Shown in pieces: positions 43,016 to 52,576 of a stretch of 64,000 nucleotides of DNA (its first letter is position 1; the number at the start of each line of letters is the position of its first letter). The stretch covers positions 806,001 to 870,000 of the forward strand of contig CAWKDG010000012.1 of the NCBI GenBank assembly GCA_963848355.1, given 5' to 3'. The notes below the pieces were generated by a model. It was not told the DNA's origin. It did not search any database and saw nothing but the letters and a program-made list of their open reading frames with translations. The stretch is from CAWKDG01 sp963848355. Its GTDB lineage: Bacteria; Actinomycetota; Acidimicrobiia; Acidimicrobiales; UBA8190. Position numbers and translations under genes: made by a program.

Positions 43016-43776
43016 ATGACGCGTTCGGCCATCCGCAATCGGTGGTCGTCCTCGGCGGGACCTCTGAGATCGCCGGTGCACTCGTCGATGCACTGATCGC
43101 CGCACGTTGCCGGACCGTGGTCCTGGCAGGGCGCGACGTTAACGCCCTGGCCGGTGCGGCCACGAGGGCGCGTGCCGGAGGAGCGAACGTGGTCGAGACG
43201 GTCGCATTCGATGCGACCGGCATCGAGAATGCGGCGGACACCGTCACTCAATGTTTCGCCGCTACCGGCAACGAGGTCGATCTTGTCCTCGTCACCGTGG
43301 GACTGCTGAACGGTTCGCGGGCCGACACGACAGATCCTGATCAGATCGCGGAGATGGCGGCGACCAACTTCACGTGGCCGGCGACGGCCATCGCCGGGGC
43401 GGCTGAGCGCTTACGCGCCCAGGGCTTTGGCCGGATCGTCGTGTTCTCCTCCGTTGCCGCCGTAAGGGCGCGTCCCGCAAACGTGCTCTACGGATCGGCG
43501 AAAGCGGCCTTGGACACCTACGCCTCCGGGCTCGCCCAGAGTCTGCGGGGCACCGGGGTGGTGCTGCAGATCGTTCGACCGGGGTTCGTTCACACCAAAA
43601 TGACCCGAGGCCTCCGGCCCGCCCCCTTCGCCATCGGTCCTGCGGATGTGGCGGCGGCGGTGATGAGAGGTATCGAGACGAATCAGGCGGTCATCTGGGT
43701 CCCCCCGTTCCTGCGCTGGCTCTATCTGGTCCTGCGCCATCTGCCCCAACGCGTATGGGTCCTGCTCCCCGGGTAG
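43012..43776 (+). CDS. dprE2: Decaprenylphosphoryl-2-keto-ribose reductase (DprE2-like SDR)
   Basis: The 254-residue short-chain dehydrogenase has the nucleotide motif LGGTSEIAGALVDAL, the catalytic Ser in VVFSSVAAVRARP, and YGSAKAALD (YxxxK). The C-terminal hydrophobic helix (PPFLRWLYLVLRHLPQRVW) is typical of membrane-associated DprE2. It reduces the keto intermediate made by DprE1. The ATG overlaps the dprE1 stop (ATGA at 43012-43015). Confidence 0.9.
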   Translation: MNDAFGHPQSVVVLGGTSEIAGALVDALIAARCRTVVLAGRDVNALAGAATRARAGGANVVETVAFDATGIENAADTVTQCFAATGNEVDLVLVTVGLLNGSRADTTDPDQIAEMAATNFTWPATAIAGAAERLRAQGFGRIVVFSSVAAVRARPANVLYGSAKAALDTYASGLAQSLRGTGVVLQIVRPGFVHTKMTRGLRPAPFAIGPADVAAAVMRGIETNQAVIWVPPFLRWLYLVLRHLPQRVWVLLPG

Positions 43777-43811
43777 GATTTCGCGTCGTTCAGCCCCGCG
43801 TCCGGAGACCG

Positions 43812-44429
43812 TCAGGCGTCGTGCGGTTCCCGACGCAGGACCCGGAAGCGGTGGACGAAGAGCACGACCACGATGATCACCGCCAGAGTGGCGAGCGCGT
43901 AGCCGGCGTCGCTGAACGCCTTGAGGACATGGTTGTAGGTCGAGCCGAGGGCATAACCGAGGCTGACCAGCGCCGTACACCAGACGGCGCAACCGATGAC
44001 GGTGAAGGCCACGAACTTGCCGAGGGCCATCTCGCCCAGTCCTGCGGCGAAGGATACGAAGGAGCGGAGCAGCGGGATGAAGCGGCCGAAAAGCACCAGC
44101 GGCTCGCCGTGGCGGGCGAACCATGCCTCCGCCCGGTCGAGATCCCGGTGGGTCAGCAACACGTACTTGCCGAACCGATCGACGATTGGGCGTCCGCCGT
44201 AGAAGCCGATGAGATAGCCCACCAACGACCCCAGGACCTCGGCGACGACGGCGGCGACGATGACGAGGACCAGGTTCAGATGGTGCGGTTCATCGGGAAT
44301 CTGACCGCTGGCCAGAACACCGCCGTAGATGACGGCCAATTCGGCGCCGACGGGCAGGCCCATGGCGGAGATGAAGCTGAGGGCAAAGACGGCGACATAG
44401 CCCCAGTTCTCCAGAAAGTGAGCCATCAT
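43812..44429 (-). CDS. DedA-family membrane protein
   Basis: The 205-residue protein has the DedA signatures LPVGAELAVIYGGVLASG, EVLGSLVGYLIGFYGGRP, FARHGEPLVLFGRFIPLLRSFVSFAAGL and GCAVWCTALVSLGYALG. DedA/SNARE-associated proteins are undecaprenyl-phosphate or phospholipid flippases. It converges with the dprE2 gene. Its position next to arabinan donor genes suits polyprenyl-phosphate recycling, an inference. Confidence 0.93.
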   Translation of the reverse strand: MMAHFLENWGYVAVFALSFISAMGLPVGAELAVIYGGVLASGQIPDEPHHLNLVLVIVAAVVAEVLGSLVGYLIGFYGGRPIVDRFGKYVLLTHRDLDRAEAWFARHGEPLVLFGRFIPLLRSFVSFAAGLGEMALGKFVAFTVIGCAVWCTALVSLGYALGSTYNHVLKAFSDAGYALATLAVIIVVVLFVHRFRVLRREPHDA

Positions 44430-44619
44430 GCGCCTCCAGGTGTGCGATCTCCCTCACTGCCGGCGGACCCGGCACTAAGCCCTTGAAAACTATGCCGGGT
44501 CAACCTGTCAGGGCCATGAAGGGGGCGCCAGTCCCGTCCGGGGTCCCAGAATCCCCACGGTCTCCGTCGCCGGGCCCGGTGGATCGGGCGGGGTCGTCCG
44601 GGGTACCTGCCGCGCTAGC

Positions 44620-45186
44620 GTGGTCATCGTGGCGACGAGCGCCGGATTCGGCTCATGGCGCCACTTGTCGGGGCGCTTCTTCTCCGCTCTCTCGCCCGCC
44701 GGTCCGGCGCCAGCCGACGAGTTCTGGGCCCTTGATCAACTGCTCGACGGCGAGCGTGCCCTCTGGCTGCGGATGTCCGGACCGGACCGGCGTCACGCCG
44801 TGGGGGTGGCCCGGGACAGCATCCGCCTCCTCGGTCCGGACCACGTGCGCCGGGAGGTCGCCGCCGCCGCGCTTCTCCATGACGTCGGAAAGGTCGAGTC
44901 GTCCTTCGGAACCTTGGCCCGCACCGGGATCACGATCGCTGCCCTGGCTCTCGGCCGGCCCCGGTTGCTGCGCTGGGCCGATGCGCGCTCGGGCAAGGGC
45001 CGCCCCACGCGACGGACCCGGGTGGGCCTTTACCTCACCCACGACCGATTGGGTGCCACGCTGCTCGAGCAGGCCGGTAGCGGCAAGTTGACCGTCTCCT
45101 GGGCAGCCGAACACCATCTCCCTCCTGAGCAGTGGACCGTCGACGCCGTCATAGGGACGGCCCTCAAGGCCGCCGACGGGGACTGA
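44620..45186 (+). CDS. HD-domain phosphohydrolase-like protein
   Basis: The 188-residue protein has a His-Asp pair in AAALLHDVGKVESSF, an upstream His in RRHAVGVARDSIRLLG and a downstream YLTHDRLGATLLEQAGS, WAAEHHLP. It therefore keeps the metal ligands of an HD domain. Size and motif spacing recall small HD hydrolases acting on nucleotides. GTG 44620 or GTG 44629 is the start. The gene stands alone between divergent DedA and convergent TlpA. Confidence 0.82.
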   Translation: MVIVATSAGFGSWRHLSGRFFSALSPAGPAPADEFWALDQLLDGERALWLRMSGPDRRHAVGVARDSIRLLGPDHVRREVAAAALLHDVGKVESSFGTLARTGITIAALALGRPRLLRWADARSGKGRPTRRTRVGLYLTHDRLGATLLEQAGSGKLTVSWAAEHHLPPEQWTVDAVIGTALKAADGD

Positions 45187-45264
45187 TCTCCGACGACGTC
45201 GGTACACCGTGGTTGGCCGTCATGGTTGCCACCACCTGGTCGAGCAGGCCGCTCGCGAAACCCT

Positions 45265-45356
45265 TGCATTCCCGGCATTGTATGCTCCCCATGCCTCGCC
45301 CGACCTGACGCGCCGCTGACGCATCTCTGCAGGTCCCTGCCTCGTCACGAACGCGG
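45265..45356 (-). repeat. Spacer repeat, second copy (first at 28085-28180)
   Basis: The 90 bp immediately after the tlpA stop match the region upstream of the DoxX-like/SCO gene at 28 kb. It even includes the sequence equivalent to that gene's first codons (CATTCCCGGCATTG). No gene follows here; the HD gene converges from the other side. Confidence 0.7.
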
Positions 45357-45989
45357 TCAGATGGCGCCTTTGACGCCGAAAGCCTCGCGTAGGGCGGCTT
45401 TCAGGGTGGCGTCGTTCATCTGGCCGATGTGCCGTCCGAGCACCCTTCCCCGAGGCGAGATGAACACCGTCGTGGGTAAACCGAAGAGCCGGTAGCTGCT
45501 CGCCAGGTGGCCGTGCGGGTCGGACGCCGCGTCATAGGTCACATGGACCTTGGCCAGGAAGGCAACGGCCGCCGTCCTGGTGTCATTGGTGTCGATGCCC
45601 AGGAAGGTCACCCGCCCGTCCTCGGCGCGGTAGGCAGATTCGAGCAACGGCATCTCCGTCTCGCACGGCACGCACCACGATGCCCAGAAGTTCACCACCA
45701 GGTCGTGCCCGCGGAAGTCGGCTGACGAGATCGTCCGATCGGGCGAGAGGAGGTCGGACAGAGAAAAGTCCGGAGCCCGCTGGTCGGTCCGATCGACGAG
45801 CACGGAGCTGACCGCGGTACCGGAATCGGACAGGGCGGCGTAGAGACCTCCTCCCACCAGCACCAACAGGACGCACGACGTGACGATGGCCGAACGTCGG
45901 CGCCCCCCACCGCCACTCGGATTCGGGTCGGTTCCCGCCGGCTCACCGTCGCCCCGGCCTCCGGCCACCGTGACTTCTCGGGTCGTCAT
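45357..45989 (-). CDS. TlpA/ResA-type thioredoxin-like protein
   Basis: The 210-residue membrane-anchored protein has one transmembrane helix (about residues 33-52) and a thioredoxin fold with NFWASWCVPCETEMPLLE (CxxC) and the cis-Pro loop LFGLPTTVFI. Such proteins reduce disulfides or copper-site cysteines during cytochrome or oxidase maturation. ATG 45989 lies 4 bp after the copA frame stop, so the genes are cotranscribed with the copper ATPase. A degraded copy of its 3' half lies at 29610-29850. Confidence 0.88.
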   Translation of the reverse strand: MTTREVTVAGGRGDGEPAGTDPNPSGGGGRRRSAIVTSCVLLVLVGGGLYAALSDSGTAVSSVLVDRTDQRAPDFSLSDLLSPDRTISSADFRGHDLVVNFWASWCVPCETEMPLLESAYRAEDGRVTFLGIDTNDTRTAAVAFLAKVHVTYDAASDPHGHLASSYRLFGLPTTVFISPRGRVLGRHIGQMNDATLKAALREAFGVKGAI

Positions 45990-45993
45990 CGGT

Positions 45994-48293
45994 TCACCGG
46001 TGACTGGGACCGGCGCGGTCTTCGGTTGCTTCACCGGTCCCCACGTACCGGAGCCGGGAACTGTTCCACACCACGAATCCCGACGAGAGCCCCATGGCGG
46101 CCGCCGCGATCAGTGGATTGAGAAGACCGAAGGCGGCGAGAGGAATGGCCGCCACGTTGTAGACGAATGCCCAGACGAGATTGCCCCGGATCGTCGTCAG
46201 GGTCCGACGAGCCAACCCGACCGCCGTGGCGACGATGCGGAGATCGTCGCGGACGATGATCAGATCGGCGGCATTGATGGCGACGTCGGTGCCCGATCCG
46301 ACCGCCAGCCCGAGATCGGCAGTGGCCAAGGCGGGGGCGTCGTTGACCCCGTCGCCCACCATCGCCACCGAGCGCCCTTCATTCTGGAGGCGACGGATCG
46401 AGCGCGACCTTGTCCGCCGGAAGAGCATCGGCCACGATCTCGGTCACCCCGATGGCGGCCCCGACGGCGCGAGCGGTGGGCTCGTTGTCGCCGGTCAGAA
46501 GAACGCACCGGAGGCCGAGGGCCCGCAGATCCCGGACGGCGTCGGCAGCGGAAGGTCGGACCGTGTCGGCCATCGCCACCGCCCCGACGATGGCGTCGTC
46601 ACGGCCCACGAGCACGGTGGTGCACCCGAGAGCCTCCCACTCGCGCGCACCGAGCTGACAGGTTGGGGGGGACGGAGTCGACGTGACCGGAGAAGAGGGC
46701 CGGCTTCCCGACGGTGATCTCGTGACCGTCCACCGAGCCCCGGGCACCGAGCCCGGGCTGGGAGATGAAACCGTCGACGGGGAGGAGGATGCCGACCTCC
46801 TGCTGAGCGGCAGTGATGGCACGGGCCACGAGGTGCTCGGACGCCTGTTCCAGGGCTCCCGCCCACTGAAGGACCAGGGTCGGCTCGATGCCGGGGGCAC
46901 CCTCCACGTCGGTGACCGCCATCCTCCCTTCGGTGACCGTCCCGGTCTTGTCGAGCACCACGGTGTCGACCTGACGAGATGCCTCGAGCGCCTGGTAACC
47001 CTTGAAGAAGATCCCCAGCCGGGCACCGGTGCCGGAGGCGACGAGCAGTGCCGTCGGCGTGGCCAGACCGAGCGCACAGGGACAGGCGATGATCAGGACC
47101 GAGATGGCGGCACTGAAGGCCCGCTCGACGGAACCGTCGACCAGGAGCCACGCCGCCAGGGTGACCAGGGCGATCACGAGCACAGCGGGGACGAAGACAC
47201 CGGAGATCCGGTCGGCCAGCCGTTGCACGGCGGCCTTTTCATTCTGGGCGTCCTCGACCAGTCGCACCATGTGCGCCAGCTGCGTGTCCCGCCCCACCTT
47301 GACGGCCCGGACCACCAGACGACCGCCGACCGAGACGGTGCCGCCGACGACCCGGTCACCCGGCGCCACGTCGACGGGCACGGACTCGCCGGTCATGGCG
47401 CTGCGATCGAGGGCCGAATGCCCGAGGACCACCTCGCCGTCGGTGGCCACGGTCTCCCCCGGTCGCACGACGAACCGGTCTCCCACCTCGAGGAGCGCCA
47501 CCGGGAGCCGGCGTTCGCGGTCCATATCGTCGAGCACGGCGACGTCCTTGGCCCCCACCGCCGCCAGGGACCGCAACGCGTCTCCCGACCGACGTTTGGA
47601 CAGGGCTTCGAAATAGCGGCCGGCGAGGAGGAAGGTGGTGACGCCGGCGGCGACGTCGAGATAGATGGCACCCCCCGACTGGTGAGCGAGCACGAAGAAC
47701 CACGACCGTGGCGTCCGATCGGTGTCCCGCCAGAACATGGCATAGAGCGACCAGCCGGTGGCCGCCACGATGCCCAGGGACACCAGGCTGTCCATGGTGG
47801 ACGTGCGGTGGCGGATGTTCCGGACCGCCACCTTGTAGAAGGGCCAGGCGCCCCAGGTGAGCACGGGGGACGCGAGGGCGATCAGCACCCACTGCCAGTC
47901 GGGGAACCGTAAGAGCGGGACCAGCGAAAACGCAACCGACAGGTCGCACAGGGGCATGAAGATGAGGGCGCAGACCACGAGACGCTGGCTGAGGGAGCGC
48001 ACACGTTCGTCGGCCTCGGCGGAGACCGTGGTCGCGTCGGGAAGATCCTCGAGAGGCTCGGCCGAGTACCCAGCCGATCGGATCTCGTCGACCAGCCGCT
48101 GGACCGACACGTCGGCCGAGAGCGTGGCCCGGGCCCGTTCCGAGGCAAAGTTGACGCTGGCCTTGATCCCGTCGAGGTCGTTGAGGCGGCGTTCGATCCG
48201 GGCGGCACACGCGCCGCAGGTCATGCCACCGATGGCGACGGACACCACGACGTTCCCTGACCTCGCAAGGTCGGCCGTCTCGGTGGTGGTCAC
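45994..48293 (-). pseudogene. copA: Copper-translocating P1B-type ATPase, two apparent frameshifts
   Basis: In sum this is a full-length CopA of about 765 residues read in three frames. GTG 48293 starts an N-terminal heavy-metal domain (GMTCGACAARIE). Then come TMs, the phosphatase motif (TGES), [43 protein letters not shown] and the final helices. The frame changes in a run of seven G at 46665-46671 (after GHVDSVP) and again near 46395-46410 (after LPADKVA, before [10 protein letters not shown]). All key motifs survive. Either the gene is broken or two single-base errors exist. It is divergent from the CopY-regulated operon across a 315-bp operator region. Confidence 0.9.
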
Positions 48294-48548
48294 GACATGG
48301 GCTCCTGCTCGAATTCGGTGGGTGCCAACCCAGGCGGACAGCCAGCCCGCCGGCGGCTCGACTCTCTCAATATGGGACGGAACGTCGATCCATGGCAACT
48401 GCGTCGACCCGACCGCTTGCGCTCGGACACGTCGCGAATCTCTTCATGTCGGTTGGCCGGCGACACTGACCTGATTGTCGAGGTCTGAATGGCGAAGCGG
48501 TCCAGGGCGGGCGGGCCGGGGGCCGCGGCCCATGCTGTTGCAGGCTTT

Positions 48549-48587
48549 TACTACAGGTGGTAGTAACTACTACCTGACGTCGTAGTC
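48549..48587. promoter_or_regulatory. CopY/BlaI-type operator
   Basis: TACTAC-AGGTG-GTAGTA (48549-48565) is a perfect dyad with 6-bp arms. It is followed by TACTAC (48568-48573) and GTAGT (48582-48586), a second, wider dyad. The half-site matches the BlaI/MecI/CopY consensus TACTACA-N2-TGTAGTA closely. It lies between copA (-) and the DoxX-like gene (+), whose operon ends with a CopY/BlaI-type regulator gene at 50374. Confidence 0.75.
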
Positions 48588-48608
48588 ATCGACGAAGGAC
48601 GGTCGGGG

Positions 48609-49619
48609 ATGGCGATTACCGAGACGATCGGACGGAGGCTCTCGACCACTGCCGCCCGCGGAGCGATTCCCACCGGAAACGGTCAACCCAGGGATCTTCA
48701 GCGGACATTCCAGCTGGTCATGGCCACCATCTGGCTCCTCGACGCCGTCCTCCAGATCCAGCCGTTCATGTTCACGTCCGGACGAAGCGGCTTCAGCGGC
48801 ATGCTGAACGGATTGGCCCCCGGGAACCCCGGATGGGTCGCCCACACCATGACGTGGAACGGGTCGATCATCTACCACCAACCGGTCCTGACCAACACCC
48901 TCTTCGCCCTCATCCAGTTCGTGATCGGCTTCGGCATCGTCTGGAAGAAAGCGCTCAAACCCGCGCTGGCCCTCTCCATCGTGTGGGCCGTCGGCGTCTG
49001 GTGGTTCGGCGAAGGATCGGGGGGAATCTTCCACGGTGCCGCCACTCCGTTCGGTGGTGGTCCCGGTGGTGTGCTGTTCTATGCGGTCCTCGCCGTCCTC
49101 CTGTGGCCGAGCGAAAGATCGAACGAGCCGTTCGTGGCTGCCCGTGCCGTCGGCCTCAGAGCGGCCCGGGCCATCTGGGTGGGAACCTGGACCCTCCTGG
49201 CGATTCTCTCGGTGGTCGGATCCGGACGGTCACCGCAGGCACTCCATGACCTGGTGTCCGGGATGAACAACGGACAACCTGGGTGGCTCGCCCACATCGA
49301 TCGTGTGTCGGAATCCTTCTTCCTGCAGCACGGCACCCCGGCGGCGATCCTGCTGGCCATTGTCTGTCTGATCGTGGCCGCCGGCGTCTTTCTTCCCCCC
49401 CAGGGTGCCCAAGTGACACTGGTCGTGGCGATTGCCGTCTTCGCCGTCATTTGGGTCGCTGTCCAAGACTTCGGCGGCATCCTCGCCGGTGGTGCCACTG
49501 ATCCGAACTCGGGTCCCCTGGTCATCGTGCTGGCCCTCCTCTATTGGCCCTTGACGACGTCGGAGGCAGAACCGGCCGGGCCGTCACTGAACGGGATTCG
49601 CACCATGAAGGAGGTCTGA
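48609..49619 (+). CDS. DoxX-like multi-pass membrane protein in the copper island
   Basis: The 336-residue protein has about eight hydrophobic helices. It resembles the membrane part of the DoxX-like/SCO fusion at 26235-28097 (shared GWxxH, WWFGEGSGGIFHGA, GGVLFYAVLAVLL, DFGGILAGGATDPNSGP) but carries no SCO domain. Histidines and methionines are scattered through the loops (HTMTWNGSIIYHQP). It is the first gene under the CopY-type operator, so it is probably copper-induced. The role is unknown; copper handling in the membrane is inferred. Confidence 0.8.
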   Translation: MAITETIGRRLSTTAARGAIPTGNGQPRDLQRTFQLVMATIWLLDAVLQIQPFMFTSGRSGFSGMLNGLAPGNPGWVAHTMTWNGSIIYHQPVLTNTLFALIQFVIGFGIVWKKALKPALALSIVWAVGVWWFGEGSGGIFHGAATPFGGGPGGVLFYAVLAVLLWPSERSNEPFVAARAVGLRAARAIWVGTWTLLAILSVVGSGRSPQALHDLVSGMNNGQPGWLAHIDRVSESFFLQHGTPAAILLAIVCLIVAAGVFLPPQGAQVTLVVAIAVFAVIWVAVQDFGGILAGGATDPNSGPLVIVLALLYWPLTTSEAEPAGPSLNGIRTMKEV

Positions 49620-49625
49620 GCGGTC

Positions 49626-50318
49626 ATGGGAACACCATCGTGGTTGTACTACCTCTTCGGCCTTCTCATGCTGGCGGTAGCCGGCTACTCCCTGACCTTG
49701 CTCGTCTTCTCGATGACCGGGCGTCACCATTCCGGGCGGGACGTCGACATCGCCCACATCTGCATGGGCGTGTCGATGGCGGGCATGTTCGTGACCCGAT
49801 GGGCCTTCGGGCCGAGCTCCGCGTGGGAGTTCCTTTTCGCGGCACTCCTGATCTGGTTCGTCGTCCGGAGCGCCAAGTCCATCCAGCGTTTCGGGCTGCA
49901 CAAGCCCCACGAGGCCATCCACGCGGCGATGAGCTTCGCCATGCTCCTGATGTACCTGTATCCCGTGGGGGCAACCTCGAGGGTGTCGGGGACGATGTCG
50001 ATGTCGATGTCGACAGGAGGGGCGAGGCTCGACCCTGGCCTCGGTCTCATCCTGGCCGTGACGTTTCTGGCATCGGCCGTCTTCACCCTGGCGTCCCCCG
50101 TGAAGGGTCTGTCACACCACGGAAGCCACGCTTTCGCGTATGCCGGCAGTGCGGCGGTGGGCGCCGCGGCATCCGAGGACTCCGGATCGGGAAGCTCTCA
50201 GCACGATTCCCCTCCCGTCGGTGCGCTGGAATCGGTCGTGACCACCCCATGGCTCGAAGACGCCAGTCACGTGGTCATGTGTTTTGCCATGGGCTTCATG
50301 CTGATATTGATGCTTTAG
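49626..50318 (+). CDS. DUF5134-type His/Met-rich membrane protein
   Basis: The 230-residue protein has about six transmembrane helices. Metal-type residues cluster in TGRHHSGRDVDIAHICMGVSMAGMF, HKPHEAIHAAMSFAMLLMY, GTMSMSMSTGG and ASHVVMCFAMGFMLILML, the pattern of DUF5134 proteins found next to actinobacterial copper genes. It follows the DoxX-like gene by 6 bp and precedes the regulator, so all three probably form one operon. Confidence 0.82.
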   Translation: MGTPSWLYYLFGLLMLAVAGYSLTLLVFSMTGRHHSGRDVDIAHICMGVSMAGMFVTRWAFGPSSAWEFLFAALLIWFVVRSAKSIQRFGLHKPHEAIHAAMSFAMLLMYLYPVGATSRVSGTMSMSMSTGGARLDPGLGLILAVTFLASAVFTLASPVKGLSHHGSHAFAYAGSAAVGAAASEDSGSGSSQHDSPPVGALESVVTTPWLEDASHVVMCFAMGFMLILML

Positions 50319-50373
50319 AGAAGACGGATCGACCGCTCGAGCGCCCGGGACGCAAGAAGGTGAATGTGAGACG

Positions 50374-50793
50374 ATGAGTACGACCTGTGACAACCCCATG
50401 TGCTCGTGCGACCCGTGTGCATGCGAAGGCCACGCGTGTTCCTGTGGCGCGGCGCGGCTCGGGGACCTCGAGCGGCGAGTGATCGACGTGCTGTGGGAAG
50501 AACCAGGGCGTGAGTTGACCGGACGCGACGTGGCGAATGTGCTTCCGGGCTATGCGTACACGACGGTCGCCACCATTCTCGACCGGTTGGCCCACAAGAA
50601 GCTGGTACGTCGGCGAATGGATGGACGCACCATCCGGTTTGCCGCCACTGGCACCGGGGCTACCCACACCGCCATGCTCATGCGGGAAGCGCTCAGATCG
50701 ACACGCGATCCCGATGCCGCTCTTCTGAGCTTTGCCGAAAGCGTGTCACCTTCAGAGGCAGACATCCTTCGCCGGGCTCTGGATCTTCCATAA
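50374..50793 (+). CDS. CopY/BlaI-family repressor with Cys-rich N-terminus
   Basis: The 139-residue winged-helix regulator has the family pattern LGDLERRVIDVLWEEPGRELTGRDVANVL, YTTVATILDRLAHKKLVRRR and GRTIRFAATGTG. Unlike BlaI it begins with a cysteine cluster (CDNPMCSCDPCACEGHACSC, residues 5-24: seven Cys and one His), a likely Cu(I) or Zn(II) sensing site. Enterococcal CopY has its Cys motif at the C-terminus, so this placement is different. It should bind the TACTAC dyads at 48549-48587. Confidence 0.9.
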   Translation: MSTTCDNPMCSCDPCACEGHACSCGAARLGDLERRVIDVLWEEPGRELTGRDVANVLPGYAYTTVATILDRLAHKKLVRRRMDGRTIRFAATGTGATHTAMLMREALRSTRDPDAALLSFAESVSPSEADILRRALDLP

Positions 50794-51020
50794 GGAGTCG
50801 GGGAGGTCGGCACCCATTCGGGGACGAACCTAAAGTCGACACATGGAGATAGAGGAGGTCGGGTCGACGGTGGCCCGGCGGCTCTCGGGCTGCGGGACCG
50901 CCACGGTCGAGCTCCCCGTAACGGATCCCGGTTGAAGCCGCGGACCAACGCTCATAGAGTGCTGTCGAGGATATTCAGCGCCCGCTGCTTATGCCGCGGT
51001 TAGTGGCGAGGGGAGTCCCG

Positions 51021-51461
51021 ATGTACAAGGCGATTGTCGTTGGCACCGATGGTTCAGACCGCGCGGAGGTGGCCGTCAAAGAGGCTCTCGCTTTGGCAAA
51101 GATGACCGGGGCCAAGGTGCATGCCGTCCATGCCGTTCACCCGGCGGCCACGACGGGCTTCTCCGACGTACCCGGAACAGCGCAGTCGACCAGTGCCAGC
51201 TTGCGCGACCACGCTGTCCAGGTGCGCACGGAACTGCTGGCCAAGGCCGAACGCGAGGGAGTGTCTGCCGAGGTGCACAATCCCGAGGGCGACCCGGCTG
51301 ATGCGCTCATCAGCATCGCCGATGCTGTGGACGCGGATGTCATCGTGGTTGGAAACCGGGGTATGGCAGGGATGAAACGTTTTGTGCTCGGGAGCGTTCC
51401 CAACAAGGTGTCGCATCAGTGCCCCTGCAGCCTGCTCATCGTGAACACGGACCGCGCCTGA
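51021..51461 (+). CDS. Universal stress protein (UspA family)
   Basis: The 146-residue protein has the Usp fold with ATP-binding motif VVGNRGMAGMKRFVLGSVPNKVSHQCPCSLLIV and the N-terminal AIVVGTDGSDRAEVAVKEAL. ATG 51021 has a good ribosome binding site (GAGGGGAG). Such proteins respond to redox or energy stress. It is monocistronic, 228 bp after the copper regulator. Confidence 0.93.
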   Translation: MYKAIVVGTDGSDRAEVAVKEALALAKMTGAKVHAVHAVHPAATTGFSDVPGTAQSTSASLRDHAVQVRTELLAKAEREGVSAEVHNPEGDPADALISIADAVDADVIVVGNRGMAGMKRFVLGSVPNKVSHQCPCSLLIVNTDRA

Positions 51462-51536
51462 TCCATCGGGGCCGCACGACATGTCATTGCGAGATGCGCC
51501 ACGAACGTGGCGCCGGGTTGCGGAGCCCCGGACGAA

Positions 51537-52325
51537 TCAGGTTGGGAGGTAGAAGACGTTCGTAACAGGGGTCCGGCCGAGGACAGCGTCGGACGGGTTC
51601 GAGAGAGTCACCGTCACCGAGGGGTAGCACGGTACATCGCCCATCCCATCGTCGCAGTCGCTGAGAGTGGTGGGGTCGACGGTGAACGGGATCGTGGCTG
51701 TGGTCTGGCCCGGAGCGAAAGTGATGGTGCCCGAGCTCGGGCTGAACGACGACGCTGCTCCTACCCACGCCGCCCAGTACAACACCGCTGAGGGCCCGTC
51801 CGACGTGGTGAAATCGACCTGGACGGTATTCGATGTGCGTGCGTTCATCGTCACGCCCACCGCCTCGGACGGGTAGGTGAAGACGGTGCTCGAATCGAAC
51901 GACACTTTGGGAAGCGATGCCGTCGGTCGGACCTTGGCCGAGCCGGGATGGCCCTCACCTTTGACGTTTGATGCCCGGACGCGGACCTCGTAGGTATGTC
52001 CATTGGTGAGCCCGGTGACCGTACAGCTGGTCGCCGTCGTCGTGGCGCAGCTCCGACGGGAAGCCGTCACCGTGTAACCGGTGATGGCGGAGCCGCCATC
52101 GGAGACGGGTGCTGTCCATGACACCAGGGCGCTGTGGTTACCGGGCAACGCTGTGACCCCGGTCGGAGCTCCGGGCTTCTTGATGGCGGACCCATGGGCG
52201 TCGGCGGGAAGGCTCACACCGATTGTGAGGAGCACGATCAACATGAACCCCGGTGCGAGCAACCGGAAAACCTTGCCACTGCGACCCCGGAGATGACGGT
52301 GAATGCGATCTGACCTGAGGCTCAT
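51537..52325 (-). CDS. Secreted FN3 plus Calx-beta-like protein
   Basis: The 262-residue precursor starts at ATG 52325 after AAAGGGGGAGG. It has a signal peptide (hydrophobic core about residues 22-42, cleavage near PADAHG). A fibronectin type III domain follows (residues 48-135; PGAPTGVTALPG, SWTAPVSDGGSAITGYTVTA, TNGHTYEVRVRASN). A Calx-beta-like domain ends the protein (VDFTTSDGPS, SGTITFAPGQTTATIPFTV, VTLSNPSDAVLG). It is probably a surface or matrix adhesin-type protein. The FN3 part resembles that of the 5291 gene in layout. Confidence 0.82.
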   Translation of the reverse strand: MSLRSDRIHRHLRGRSGKVFRLLAPGFMLIVLLTIGVSLPADAHGSAIKKPGAPTGVTALPGNHSALVSWTAPVSDGGSAITGYTVTASRRSCATTTATSCTVTGLTNGHTYEVRVRASNVKGEGHPGSAKVRPTASLPKVSFDSSTVFTYPSEAVGVTMNARTSNTVQVDFTTSDGPSAVLYWAAWVGAASSFSPSSGTITFAPGQTTATIPFTVDPTTLSDCDDGMGDVPCYPSVTVTLSNPSDAVLGRTPVTNVFYLPT

Positions 52326-52576
52326 GTCCTCCCCCTTTCGCGTCGGCTGGGCTGGCAGCCTCGGCGACAACGGGTCGAAGTTTAGTCCTCCGGCCAAACC
52401 GCTTCCCGGAGTCACTCAGAAGTGGGCTTCTCAGGGCCGAGAGGACGCCCAGCGACGGGTCCCGGACACCGTGCGCAGGCACGACGACGGCGAGGAATAG
52501 ACGCGAGCCCGAATCTGGAAAGACCGAGAGTTCACCCTTCCAATTCAGACTCAATCTCCTGATACGGATTTCAAGT

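Noticed and set aside
50843..50935. Possible 30-residue + strand ORF starting MEIEEVGSTV
   Set aside because: It has no good ribosome binding site, no hydrophobic or known motif, and no overlap with neighbours to support translation.
51480..51510. Similarity of CATGTCATTGCGNGATGCGC to the end of the lipoprotein gene near 11066
   Set aside because: Only about 25 bases are shared. It could be another fossil of a 3' end, but the match is too short to claim without a computed alignment.
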